Assembly (NCBI GenBank): GCA_017427185.1
Contig: JAFRTJ010000009.1
Span: 62,001-126,000, forward strand
Source: Bacteroidaceae bacterium
GTDB taxonomy: Bacteria > Bacteroidota > Bacteroidia > Bacteroidales > Bacteroidaceae
Length of the DNA: 64,000 bases
Direction of reading: 5' to 3'
A program made the translations under genes and the position numbers. This document shows positions 1-8,458 of the stretch, one piece after another. The notes below the pieces were generated by a model. That model saw only the letters and a program-made list of their open reading frames with translations. It did not search any database and was not told where the DNA came from. The stretch's first letter is position 1, and the number at the start of each line of letters is the position of its first letter.

Positions 1-583
1 GAAGGGTGTCTGTGCGGACCATATCAAAGATGATTCCGCCTTCAATATGTCGGATACCCTTTCTTGACAAAGCATCCACAAAGTCTTGGAAAGATTCCAA
101 ATGAGGGTCATCATCGAGACAAAGAATCAAATCGCCACACAAGGTTCCATTCTTGATGGTTCCATGAGCATAAAGGCTGTTCTGATATATATGGTCGATG
201 CCCAAACGATGATAAGCGGTGATGGCTGTCAATAATTTCATGCATGAAGCTGGTATCATCAGTCGGTCGACATGATACTTCAATACAGAACATTGGCGTG
301 TCAGGTCATACACAGAAATGGAAAGTTTATTGGTATCGGTAAACTCTGGACGATGAAGTACACTATGCAGACGCTCCATCACTAAAGTATCCGTTTGGTC
401 AGGACCTATGCTGTCTGCGCTGGCCGTCATTTCTGACAAATGGATTCTGCGCTGGCATTTGTAGACAGTAAAGCCCACAAGAACAAAAAGAAAGAATAAG
501 ATGGTGTAACAGCCTCGACGCACCTTTTTCTTCAAGCGACGGCGTTTCTTTTTGGGGTGAAAAGACACATTGTTACGAACCAT
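1..583 (-). CDS. dacB: D-alanyl-D-alanine carboxypeptidase/endopeptidase, PBP4 family (partial, C-terminus outside window)
   Basis: Reading the minus strand from an ATG at 583 gives an open frame that runs off the left edge, so only about the first 194 residues are visible. It has a lysine/arginine-rich start, one membrane segment (about residues 22-40) and then the stretch MIPASCMKLLTAITAYHRLG, which contains the SxxK nucleophile motif (SCMK) of penicillin-binding proteins in the form typical of the PBP4/DacB family. These enzymes trim or cut peptidoglycan peptides in the periplasm. The start lies 2 bp after the stop of ccsBA, so the two are probably co-transcribed. The SxN and KTG motifs lie outside the window. 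PBP4 identity is fairly secure; the exact activity is inferred. Confidence 0.82.
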   Translation of the reverse strand, partial: MVRNNVSFHPKKKRRRLKKKVRRGCYTILFFLFVLVGFTVYKCQRRIHLSEMTASADSIGPDQTDTLVMERLHSVLHRPEFTDTNKLSISVYDLTRQCSVLKYHVDRLMIPASCMKLLTAITAYHRLGIDHIYQNSLYAHGTIKNGTLCGDLILCLDDDPHLESFQDFVDALSRKGIRHIEGGIIFDMVRTDTL

Positions 584-585
584 AA

Positions 586-2442
586 TCAACCTGCGTAACT
601 ATGCATGCCACCCAAAAGATAATTAACACCAAAATAGGTCATCAGAAGACTGCAAAGGGCCAGTATCGAGTAAATCCTGTAGTTGCGGGTAGAACGGAAC
701 CAGGGAAGGCTTTGAGTGTGGAGCGGCAAGCTGTAGACAATCAACGTTATGAGTGCCCAACTCTCCTTTGGATCCCAACTCCAATATGTTCCCCAAGAAA
801 CATTCGCCCAAACAGCTCCCAAAAAGATTCCTGCGGCAAGCAAGAAAACAGCGGGTTCCAACAAACGGCGTTCCATAAAACTGAGTATCAGCAAAGCATA
901 ACTCATCATGATCACACTAACGTGAATGCTGAGCCAAGGGCTATGGAGAACTGGCATCAACTGAGTTATCTGGGGATTCATCTCGCCCAAATGGGCCACC
1001 AAAAGCATAAAGCCTGCACATAGAACGGGGACATAGGCAACGATGTGAACGAGATACGTACCTGCCACTAAACAAATAGCCAAGAAAATCATGGTCTCAT
1101 AGCCATTGCTCAGAGGCAAACGCCCTGCGATGTACCAACGCAAGAAAAAGGAAGCAAGCAGAAAGGCAAGCAACAAAAGGATAGGAAGTTCGTGCCACCA
1201 ATACTTACGAAAAACAAAAGAGAACAAAGCAAAAACAAAGCATCCAATCATGCTCCACAAGGTCCAGTTGATACGATTGTAAAAGAGTTCGATGGACACT
1301 TGGGTATCCGACAGGGACTTCACTCCAGCAGGAACAGCATGAATCAGGGTGCCCTGAAGGAGCATAAAGATGAGACCCATCTTCTCGTCGACTTCTTGAA
1401 CAGCTCGCGTAGGAGCCATTTCGCTTAACTTATAGTGATTGTCGGCATCGAAGAAATCATGCATGCTGGCATATTTCCCTTCAATTCCCAACTGCTGCCG
1501 CAACTTCTTGTCTTTAACCTTGATGATAGGTTCCTCGCTCCATTCCTTGGAAGAGAGGGCCCAGGACATCAACACCTGTGTACCAGAAAGACCATGATAA
1601 GAACGTTTTCCATAAACCTTTAGCAGGAATTCTTGTCCCATTGTTCCGATAGGAGTCACACGATCATTCCACATTACCTGACCGCGCTCCATGGAAGAAA
1701 CCTTTTCCTGAGGAACTACAGGCAAAGCTGCGTAAGAAGAACTCCCAAAACACATCAAGAGCAAGAAAAGAAGGAGCTTGCTGGTAGCAGACTTGCCACG
1801 ATTGCGCATCCGCTGCAACATGATGATCATCATACTCAGTCCCAAAAGTGCATATCCAAAATAGGTAATACGTGTGCCCCAAGGATCATAATTGACACTA
1901 AGGATAGAGCCTTGCCGATCCTGATCATAGGAAGACTGATAGAAGCGATAGCCATCCATCTTGGCAATATGGTTCATGCTGATAACATACTGCTGATCTT
2001 GACAGGTGATATGACTTATATAATCCTGAGGAGTCTCTGTACCAGGATAGCATCGAATCAGGAAAGTATCCAAACGAATCAGGAAGGGCAAATGTTCCAC
2101 ACGTTCCTGATCAGACAAGAAATCTCCAGTGGGCACTCCTTGACGCAAATGCAGAGATCCGCTCTTGCTCATTACAGAAGTAACAAATGCGCCAACGAGG
2201 ATTAGCAGAAAACTGACATGGAGCATAAAAACCGCAAAGCGATGCCACAACTGTCGTTTCCACAGAAGCCAGATGCCAGAAAAAGCAATGGCTCCCCATA
2301 GTAACTTGAACCATAGGGAACTATAAATAAGGCCTTTCGCATATCGTGTCCCATGAGCATCCTCAACAACCGTGGCTACTGCAATAACAATAGCCATCAG
2401 AGCCAAGAGCCCAAAAGGCAAGAATCGTTCCAGCCTTGACAT
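586..2442 (-). CDS. ccsBA: Cytochrome c assembly protein, fused CcsB (ResB)-CcsA type
   Basis: This 618-residue polytopic membrane protein joins a ResB/CcsB-like half (membrane segments near residues 10-85 and about 190-210, with a periplasmic stretch between and after) to a CcsA half. The CcsA half carries the tryptophan-rich haem-handling motif WGTYWSWDPKESW at about residues 550-563 and flanking histidines in the last membrane segments. System II proteins of this kind export haem and attach it to CxxCH motifs of periplasmic c-type cytochromes. It is shorter than many fused CcsBA proteins because the ResB half is compact. The neighbours encode two CxxCH proteins, its likely clients. A start at 2442 puts it 12 bp after the RidA-like gene. 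Confidence 0.85.
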   Translation of the reverse strand: MSRLERFLPFGLLALMAIVIAVATVVEDAHGTRYAKGLIYSSLWFKLLWGAIAFSGIWLLWKRQLWHRFAVFMLHVSFLLILVGAFVTSVMSKSGSLHLRQGVPTGDFLSDQERVEHLPFLIRLDTFLIRCYPGTETPQDYISHITCQDQQYVISMNHIAKMDGYRFYQSSYDQDRQGSILSVNYDPWGTRITYFGYALLGLSMMIIMLQRMRNRGKSATSKLLLFLLLMCFGSSSYAALPVVPQEKVSSMERGQVMWNDRVTPIGTMGQEFLLKVYGKRSYHGLSGTQVLMSWALSSKEWSEEPIIKVKDKKLRQQLGIEGKYASMHDFFDADNHYKLSEMAPTRAVQEVDEKMGLIFMLLQGTLIHAVPAGVKSLSDTQVSIELFYNRINWTLWSMIGCFVFALFSFVFRKYWWHELPILLLLAFLLASFFLRWYIAGRLPLSNGYETMIFLAICLVAGTYLVHIVAYVPVLCAGFMLLVAHLGEMNPQITQLMPVLHSPWLSIHVSVIMMSYALLILSFMERRLLEPAVFLLAAGIFLGAVWANVSWGTYWSWDPKESWALITLIVYSLPLHTQSLPWFRSTRNYRIYSILALCSLLMTYFGVNYLLGGMHSYAG

Positions 2443-2454
2443 GCACAGAATCAG

Positions 2455-3597
2455 TTAAAATTCTTTATAATCAGGATTCCTACGAGATTGGACAGCTATA
2501 CACTCCATTTCTATCAACCACGCGGGACGACAAACGGGAGCCAATGCTATGAGGGTAGGAATATTCGGATAACGCTCTGCAAACATTTCACGTACCGTTT
2601 CGTAGTCAGCTGTATCGCGCAAATATACCACGATCTGCATCACATCATCGAATGTGGTTCCTCCCTCTTTAAGGAGAGTTTCCACATTCTCCCACATACG
2701 TTTGGTCTGCTGAACGATATCACCCACATACATCACTTCACCTTTGTTGTTGATACTGGCTGTGCCAGAAATGAAGACATGGGCACGATCGCCATATTCC
2801 ATTAACGTGCCACGCTCGAAGGTGACACCATACTCGTATGTAGGATTGAGGTGAGTGGGAGCATAGAGATAGCGCTGCTGCTGAAGTTCAAAACCAGTGA
2901 GAGCATAAGTTCCCATCTGAATCAATGCCTTTGTTTCAGCAGGTCCTCCACCAATTCCTGTGCTGGAGATATAATGTGTCTTCTCTGTAAGTCCCTGCTC
3001 AATGAAATTCTGACGACGGGCTGCTACCATGCCCGCATACTGGGTATCCACATCGCGGACAAAGAACCATGTGCGAATACAATTGCCAGCTAAAGTGGCA
3101 TCAAACTTTTGCAGAGAATCTTCGTAGCTTTGAAGTACCTTTTCTGTCTGGTTGGCACTATCGCCTACAGGAGACGTCATGCCCATTTTCCATAAATGAT
3201 TGTACCCGTTATGACTCGCAACAGTAAAACCATGCAGAGACTGAACCTCCATTCCACGTTCCAAATAGAGCCAAACTGCTATCTTGCTACCATCAAGAGG
3301 TTGCTGCTGAATGATACTGATAGAAACGTTAGGTTCCTTACGCATGAAAGGTTGCTGATTGGTACTGTCAGAAAGGAAATAACGCTTCATCACGTATTTC
3401 GCACCCAGAAATTCAGGCATTGTAAGGATGATGTCCTCGGCAGCATAGATGCGCTCCAACTGACTTTGGAAAGGTTCTTTGCGGGGCTCAACGTGTAGAA
3501 TAAGATGCCACTCTGCCACCCCTTTCTCTGGCAAGAACATAGCAGCCTCGATTGTCACCCCCAATTGGTCAAGAAATGTCTTTTTATATGTCATCAT
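2455..3597 (-). CDS. RidA/YjgF-like family protein with long N-terminal extension
   Basis: The last 120 or so residues of this 380-residue protein read as a RidA/YjgF domain (HVFISGTASINNKGEVMYVGD, then a DDVMQIVVYLRD segment and VCRPAWLIEMECIAV). RidA proteins hydrolyse reactive enamines/imines, and related folds act as chorismatases. The first 250 residues are a less clear region that may hold a second, diverged YjgF-like fold, as in tandem RidA or FkbO-like proteins. No signal peptide is seen, so it is probably cytosolic. The start is an ATGATG pair just after a -7 box at 3613-3620, which suggests that this gene, ccsBA and the PBP4 gene can be transcribed separately from the upstream haem genes. 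The substrate is unknown. Confidence 0.7.
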   Translation of the reverse strand: MMTYKKTFLDQLGVTIEAAMFLPEKGVAEWHLILHVEPRKEPFQSQLERIYAAEDIILTMPEFLGAKYVMKRYFLSDSTNQQPFMRKEPNVSISIIQQQPLDGSKIAVWLYLERGMEVQSLHGFTVASHNGYNHLWKMGMTSPVGDSANQTEKVLQSYEDSLQKFDATLAGNCIRTWFFVRDVDTQYAGMVAARRQNFIEQGLTEKTHYISSTGIGGGPAETKALIQMGTYALTGFELQQQRYLYAPTHLNPTYEYGVTFERGTLMEYGDRAHVFISGTASINNKGEVMYVGDIVQQTKRMWENVETLLKEGGTTFDDVMQIVVYLRDTADYETVREMFAERYPNIPTLIALAPVCRPAWLIEMECIAVQSRRNPDYKEF

Positions 3598-3612
3598 TTA
3601 ATTTTTGCGGCG

Positions 3613-3620
3613 CAAAGTTA
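3613..3620 (-). promoter_or_regulatory. -7 promoter box for ridA-like/ccsBA/dacB
   Basis: The minus strand reads TAACTTTG, an exact match to the Bacteroidetes primary-sigma -7 consensus TAnnTTTG, about 15 bp before the ATG. No clear -33 TTTG is seen at the right spacing, so the promoter may be weak or activator-dependent. Confidence 0.5.
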
Positions 3621-3640
3621 TAAAGAATATTCGAAAATAA

Positions 3641-4384
3641 CTAATCAGCCAGATTTTTTATCCAATTTTGGATAAAGGATTTGGTTTCATCCAGATTGTT
3701 TTTAAACTGACTGCTCAGTACTTCTGTATGGTTGTAGTGGAGAAGATTCTCGCCACCTTCATTCAGGATCTGCCAAAGCAAACTGTTATCCGCATCGCCA
3801 CTAATGACGCGATAATAACCATTCTTTTGGGTGCTGGCTACATCTACCAGATTGCCATAAGACAAGTCCTTCATCAGGTTGAGTCCTCCTGCAGATCGAC
3901 CATTCCCACCATGACATTGGATACATGCTTTATCAAAAATACCCATCTGGATACAGCCATAAGGAGTGACATCGATATCTCCAACCTCCAGATAGATGGT
4001 ATCCGAAGGGGTGTTTCCCCCGTAGGCAGTCATGTCTATCGTAGCCAAAGAGAGAATGCGTCTACGCAAGTTGTTCGTAACAGCCAACTCTACCGTACTT
4101 ATAGAATTACTGACTCCATTCAACACGAAATTCAAAACTCCACTATCGTCCACTGGGGTAACAGTACGTTGCATGACTGCGTAGTAGCTATCATCAGAAA
4201 ACCCTGCCAAAGCTATGCCGTATTCCGATTCTTCCCACGCATTCAAACCACGAATACAACCTGTTAACTTGACAGTCTTACCTGTATTGTTGACCGTATA
4301 TTTCTTTTCTTCTATATCCCCGCTATCACAGGCAAAGAAGAGAAATATGCTGAGGACAAAAAGGAAATATTTGAAACTTCTCAT
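3641..4384 (-). CDS. Lipoprotein with a single c-type haem motif
   Basis: The protein starts MRSFKYFLFVLSIFLFFAC, a signal peptide with a lipobox cysteine, so it should be anchored in an envelope membrane. Near two thirds of its length it has one CxxCH haem-binding motif (ACIQCHGGN), followed by a GGLNLM segment of the kind seen in small cytochrome c domains. The N-terminal half has no family that I recognise. It sits between a porin and the CcsBA maturation gene, which supports attached haem and a redox role. Frames starting further upstream (TTG 4408, ATG 4405) exist, but the ATG at 4384 begins the signal peptide directly and has a GAGGAG stretch before it. Confidence 0.7.
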   Translation of the reverse strand: MRSFKYFLFVLSIFLFFACDSGDIEEKKYTVNNTGKTVKLTGCIRGLNAWEESEYGIALAGFSDDSYYAVMQRTVTPVDDSGVLNFVLNGVSNSISTVELAVTNNLRRRILSLATIDMTAYGGNTPSDTIYLEVGDIDVTPYGCIQMGIFDKACIQCHGGNGRSAGGLNLMKDLSYGNLVDVASTQKNGYYRVISGDADNSLLWQILNEGGENLLHYNHTEVLSSQFKNNLDETKSFIQNWIKNLAD

Positions 4385-4408
4385 TTTATGTTTCTCCTCT
4401 TTCATCAA

Positions 4409-5659
4409 TTAAAAGCTATATTGTAACTGAACGGAAGCGGTGTGAGTACTTACACCCAAATCATCATTATCCCTATCCAATTGAGTTTCATGTCCATATC
4501 GACCAGTAAACTGATACATGGCAGTAAGTTTCAGGTTGCATTTGTTGATATAATAATTCAATACGACTGCTGGCATATTGAGAAAACCATCATTGGTGGA
4601 ACTGTTGCGGTCCATAAAATCATAGCGAAAACCACCTTGCAAACAATCGTTGAAAAAGTAACCAATCTGACCATATGCCCCCCAATAGTTGAAAGTGCGG
4701 TCTATCTTCTGACGTTTAGTGAAACCAACATGCATCCAATATCCCTCGAGAGCTGCATACCAACGATTATAGAGCATGCTCCACTCAACACCCAGACGAC
4801 CATCATTGGTACTCTCGCTCTCGCTCTCAACATTGAGACTACCACTAATGCCAAACAGCATATGGCGACCATGCAGCATATGAGAGTTTCCTTGAGTCAT
4901 CGGCATATTGCCCCAAGGCATAAAAGTCAAACGGCCTGCATAGAGAAGAGAGGGAATGTGCCAATCGTCAGAGAGAGTCTTCGTGGCAACATTTACAGAA
5001 GAACCTGAACCATTCCAAAGACCAACCTCATAACCCATCGCCCAAGAATCTGGCTTCTGAGAGTTAAGCTTAGCAATACCATGAAACTCGAATCCAAGAT
5101 CAAAACCTGTGCCGATAGTGGGAGTCACAGCATTCAGGGTATAAGGCATAATACTGGTTGCAGTAAGTGAAGTTGGCAACAAGGGAAATAAAGTTTCGCC
5201 CAACGTAGTCAAATATGCATGAGTAAATGGAGTCTTGAACTTACCTACACGGAAGCGGACAGATGGATTGAGGCAATAGTCTACCCAGGCCTGTTGCAAG
5301 ACGTTGGCGCCCGTAGCAGCTGCATTAATGCTCAGATTATAGTCCAACTTCCCAAAGGTCTTGCCCGTGAAGCCCAGAATTGCGTATGGGACTGCAAATC
5401 CTGAGTTTGCCACATTGTCCTGGTTGTAAGCTTTGTCCAGCCCTTCATCATCATAGTAATTATAAGAAGCACGAGTTTGGAGAAACAAGTAGGGTTTAAA
5501 GATGAATTTGCCATCTTTACTTTGGAGGGTGAAACCTCGATTGTCGGCTATACCCAGCACACCATTTTCCATATCAATGTGTTGTGTACCTTCTATTTCG
5601 TCTGCCACGACTGGCAATATGGCAAAAACCATAATTACCATAATAAATATCTTTCTCAT
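4409..5659 (-). CDS. Outer-membrane porin, phosphate-selective porin O/P-like
   Basis: The product has a cleavable signal peptide (MRKIFIMVIMVFAILPVVA) and then alternating short amphipathic strands rich in Tyr, Gly and Asn that end in a terminal phenylalanine (SVQLQYSF), as expected for an outer-membrane beta-barrel. The segment FRVGKFKTPFTHAYL resembles the OprO/OprP porin family. Ligand specificity cannot be read from the sequence: proteins of this family in Bacteroidetes often sit beside haem or iron genes and may not carry phosphate. It follows the di-haem oxidoreductase by 19 bp and precedes the haem lipoprotein by 24 bp, so the three are probably one transcript. Confidence 0.75.
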   Translation of the reverse strand: MRKIFIMVIMVFAILPVVADEIEGTQHIDMENGVLGIADNRGFTLQSKDGKFIFKPYLFLQTRASYNYYDDEGLDKAYNQDNVANSGFAVPYAILGFTGKTFGKLDYNLSINAAATGANVLQQAWVDYCLNPSVRFRVGKFKTPFTHAYLTTLGETLFPLLPTSLTATSIMPYTLNAVTPTIGTGFDLGFEFHGIAKLNSQKPDSWAMGYEVGLWNGSGSSVNVATKTLSDDWHIPSLLYAGRLTFMPWGNMPMTQGNSHMLHGRHMLFGISGSLNVESESESTNDGRLGVEWSMLYNRWYAALEGYWMHVGFTKRQKIDRTFNYWGAYGQIGYFFNDCLQGGFRYDFMDRNSSTNDGFLNMPAVVLNYYINKCNLKLTAMYQFTGRYGHETQLDRDNDDLGVSTHTASVQLQYSF

Positions 5660-5678
5660 TTTGTTTTTTCAAAATATT

Positions 5679-7154
5679 CTAAAGTGATTCCAAGAATTTA
5701 ATCAATGCATCGCGATCCGTTTTACTCATTTTGGCAAACAGATTTTTCGAAGCTTCGCCCTCTCCACCATGCCACATAATGGCTTCTGTGAAATTGCGTG
5801 CACGCCCATCATGGAGAAAATACGTATGAGAATTTACTTTCTCCTGAAGACCAATACCCCACAAAGGAGTTGTGCGCCACTCGTTGCCCTGAGCCAGACC
5901 GCTAACGTAATGGTCATCTAAACCGACACCCATAATCTCGCTTCCCATATCGTGAATTAGGAAATCGCTATAAGGATGGATGGTCTGCCCACCCAGCCAT
6001 GGAAGCTCCGTCCCATTGAGCAAAGTTGCTCCACGTGGGCGAGTATGCAAGGTGGTCACATGACAAAGATGACACTTTGCCTCATAAAAATTCTTTTCCC
6101 CTAAAAGAACCTCTGGATCCTTGACGTTACGACGAGCAGGAACACCCAATCCATGAAGATAAAAATCCACGTCCTCCATATCTTCTGTGCTGACATCCAA
6201 CTGGTCATAAAGAAGTCCCATCATAGAACCTTGATCCATTTGACGCTGACCTTCGCATATCTCCTCTGGGTAACGGCTATTGGTAACACCCATATCACTA
6301 CTGAAACCTAATTCAACCGTGAGATCTGCATGCTGAGCCTTATTGCCAGAGAGCCCTAACTGCTTTGTGCCACGCTCTGTGATATAATTGCAACGTCCAC
6401 TTATTCCATATTCTGGATAATTACTCTTCTGAGCCAATGCCTCTATCTCGTTGCGATCAAGAGCCATCATCTGTCCCATCCCTACATGACGAAGAGGAAT
6501 ACGCACAGTACAGAACAAGTCGTCAGGGTCAATAGGATCATCCGTTTCACCATAATTGGCATACCAATCTCTGATAGTATATTCAGGATAAGCCAATTCG
6601 TACGATTCTCCATCAGGGAACTGAAAAGTCTGATAATGCCAACGGCACTCCAACTTACCTTCTGCAGTCACTCCATAGATACTTTGGTCATGAAGGACAC
6701 GCCCATAATTCTGAAAGAACTTCCCATTCTTGCGACTCACATAAACCAGCATACTGCTGAATCCGTATTCTCCAGAACCATAGACGGGAGTGCCCTCTCC
6801 TTCTGTCCCGATTTGTGTCCACAAAGCAGGTTTGGTACGTCCTGCGTTGCGATGACATGAACCACAGCTGTAACCAGCATACACGGGGCCAAGTCCGCCT
6901 GATTGAGTAATAACATCATCATAGAGCCTATCTCCGTGAGTAAAACGCTTCTGATTAGCTGATATTTCAGATATCCAGTCGGCATCCTTGTCAAATGCGT
7001 ACGAAGAATTCAGGAAAACTGTGGAGGTACCGGCACTAAGCGCATATCCTTCAGGAATCTCGATGTCCGTAACATCGAGTCCTTCGTTGTCCTCGCAACT
7101 GGCAAGTCCTAGGAAAAGTCCAAAGAGGAAAAAAGATAATACAAACTTCTTCAT
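5679..7154 (-). CDS. Di-haem oxidoreductase lipoprotein (DHOR, DUF1111 / putative thiol oxidoreductase)
   Basis: This 491-residue protein has a lipoprotein signal (cysteine 20 in LASC) and two CxxCH haem sites, CGSCH at residues 97-101 and CHLCH at 361-365. The layout matches the putative di-haem thiol oxidoreductase family (DUF1111), a relative of di-haem cytochrome c peroxidases. Proteins of this family are often next to imelysins and thought to take part in iron acquisition, which fits here. Electron partners are unknown; the mono-haem lipoprotein downstream is one candidate. The gene is separated from the imelysin gene by 111 bp containing a stem-loop, so the relative amounts of the two may differ. 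Confidence 0.85.
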   Translation of the reverse strand: MKKFVLSFFLFGLFLGLASCEDNEGLDVTDIEIPEGYALSAGTSTVFLNSSYAFDKDADWISEISANQKRFTHGDRLYDDVITQSGGLGPVYAGYSCGSCHRNAGRTKPALWTQIGTEGEGTPVYGSGEYGFSSMLVYVSRKNGKFFQNYGRVLHDQSIYGVTAEGKLECRWHYQTFQFPDGESYELAYPEYTIRDWYANYGETDDPIDPDDLFCTVRIPLRHVGMGQMMALDRNEIEALAQKSNYPEYGISGRCNYITERGTKQLGLSGNKAQHADLTVELGFSSDMGVTNSRYPEEICEGQRQMDQGSMMGLLYDQLDVSTEDMEDVDFYLHGLGVPARRNVKDPEVLLGEKNFYEAKCHLCHVTTLHTRPRGATLLNGTELPWLGGQTIHPYSDFLIHDMGSEIMGVGLDDHYVSGLAQGNEWRTTPLWGIGLQEKVNSHTYFLHDGRARNFTEAIMWHGGEGEASKNLFAKMSKTDRDALIKFLESL

Positions 7155-7186
7155 GTCAAAATTGTATATCTTTTTATGTCACAAAA

Positions 7187-7223
7187 GCGAAGGAGAGTCT
7201 TATGGATCTCACCTTCACTCCGC
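7187..7223 (-). promoter_or_regulatory. Intercistronic stem-loop between imelysin and di-haem oxidoreductase genes
   Basis: GAAGGAGAG (7189-7197) can pair with CTCACCTTC (7208-7216) at 8 of 9 positions across a 10-nt loop. On the minus strand it is followed by only a short T run, so it could be a weak terminator, an attenuator or an RNA-stability element within the operon. Confidence 0.4.
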
Positions 7224-7265
7224 AACATTTTTTTCTAATATTCATCTCATTGATAGACTTTGAAT

Positions 7266-8435
7266 TTATTTATTGTAAGTGCGTGGCTTACCGTTCTTGA
7301 AAAGCAAGAATTCCAACGTATGGAAACCACGAACATTCTGAGCGGCAGCAATGGTCTCGTCTTCCTCGTCAAACTCACCTGTCCACTCCAAATCTTCGAA
7401 GTTTCCATTCTCAATAATGTTCTTCAAAGCATCAGCATCCAATGGCCAAGAGTCCATGTTGGGGTCCAATCCTAAATCTGCAACGGGGCCAAAGAGGAAT
7501 GCCTCGCTGGTCTCCCAAGGAGCGCGAGCATTCAACCATGCTGTAGCAGCTGCACTAAAAGCGGAAGTAGAAGGATAGTTTGCCAAGTTACGGATAGCTG
7601 TATTCAATCGTGTATTCAACGTCACAAGATTCTCATATGTTGGGAGAACAACATCATCAACATAGGTCTCTATGATTGGTTTCAAATCTTCCTCGCTGGC
7701 AGCTATGACAATGGGCTTCAAATCATTCGTCAAAGCATTTTCCAACGTTGCACAAGCCTGCATAGCTGCCAAAACGGTAGAACTTCCGATGTGGCTGCGG
7801 AAGGGAGCCGTAATACTTTGAATCGAATTGTAGGCAGTATTGATCTTGCTTACAATACTGGTATATAACGTAGTGTTATGTTTCTGCAGATAGGCTGCGA
7901 TGGAGTTTGCTGCCTGTTTGCCATCACGACTGCCCATGATAGCGTTGCGGATTGACAAGATGTTGTTGCTATAGTCCTCGATGGAATGGAAACTGTACCA
8001 AGACTCGACTGCATAAACCGCTTCTGTATATTTGCCGGATTCCCAAAGGTCACGGGGTTCGCCCATCTTGGCAGTGCCTACTTCACTGGCAATATCTGCA
8101 CAACCCTCAACAATTTGCTGAGCACAACTCGCATAGCTGGTAAAAGTTTTGCCTGTACCTGGATTCTTGAACGTTTCTACATAAGAACCTTTGCCATTAT
8201 AGTCCTCAGACCATGCGCTTTTGAGATCAATAGCATCCTTGGTCAGCAGATTTGCAACCTGTACAGCATACTGAGTCCAATTGGTCACGTTGCTGGAGGT
8301 TACCTCTGTCTTATCCTCATCGATAGTAACTTCAGATGTACCTTCTGGGATAGTTTTTTCATTTTCTTCGCCACCACACGCATTAAACGTCAAGCTCAAT
8401 GCCAACAGGCCAAACATTAATAAATTCTTCTTCAT
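7266..8435 (-). CDS. Imelysin-like lipoprotein (M75 superfamily), circularly permuted
   Basis: The product is a 389-residue lipoprotein (NAC lipobox, Cys20). Its last third holds the blocks that normally open an imelysin: AWLNARAPWETSEAFLFGP, then DSWPLD, then the signature GxHxxE as GFHTLEFLLF about 15-20 residues from the C-terminus. The first half (KSAWSEDY, then ESWYSFHSIEDYSNNI) resembles the usual second domain. This order is a circular permutation, known from the Bacteroides ovatus imelysin structure. Imelysins are now thought to serve iron uptake and not proteolysis. It lies 23 bp downstream of a porin gene and upstream of the di-haem protein. Confidence 0.85.
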   Translation of the reverse strand: MKKNLLMFGLLALSLTFNACGGEENEKTIPEGTSEVTIDEDKTEVTSSNVTNWTQYAVQVANLLTKDAIDLKSAWSEDYNGKGSYVETFKNPGTGKTFTSYASCAQQIVEGCADIASEVGTAKMGEPRDLWESGKYTEAVYAVESWYSFHSIEDYSNNILSIRNAIMGSRDGKQAANSIAAYLQKHNTTLYTSIVSKINTAYNSIQSITAPFRSHIGSSTVLAAMQACATLENALTNDLKPIVIAASEEDLKPIIETYVDDVVLPTYENLVTLNTRLNTAIRNLANYPSTSAFSAAATAWLNARAPWETSEAFLFGPVADLGLDPNMDSWPLDADALKNIIENGNFEDLEWTGEFDEEDETIAAAQNVRGFHTLEFLLFKNGKPRTYNK

Positions 8436-8458
8436 CTTTTCAAAGTTTAAATGGATTA

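Noticed and set aside
1633..2205. 190-residue plus-strand reading frame opposite ccsBA
   Set aside because: It is antisense to a clear membrane protein gene, with no recognisable domain or start signals.
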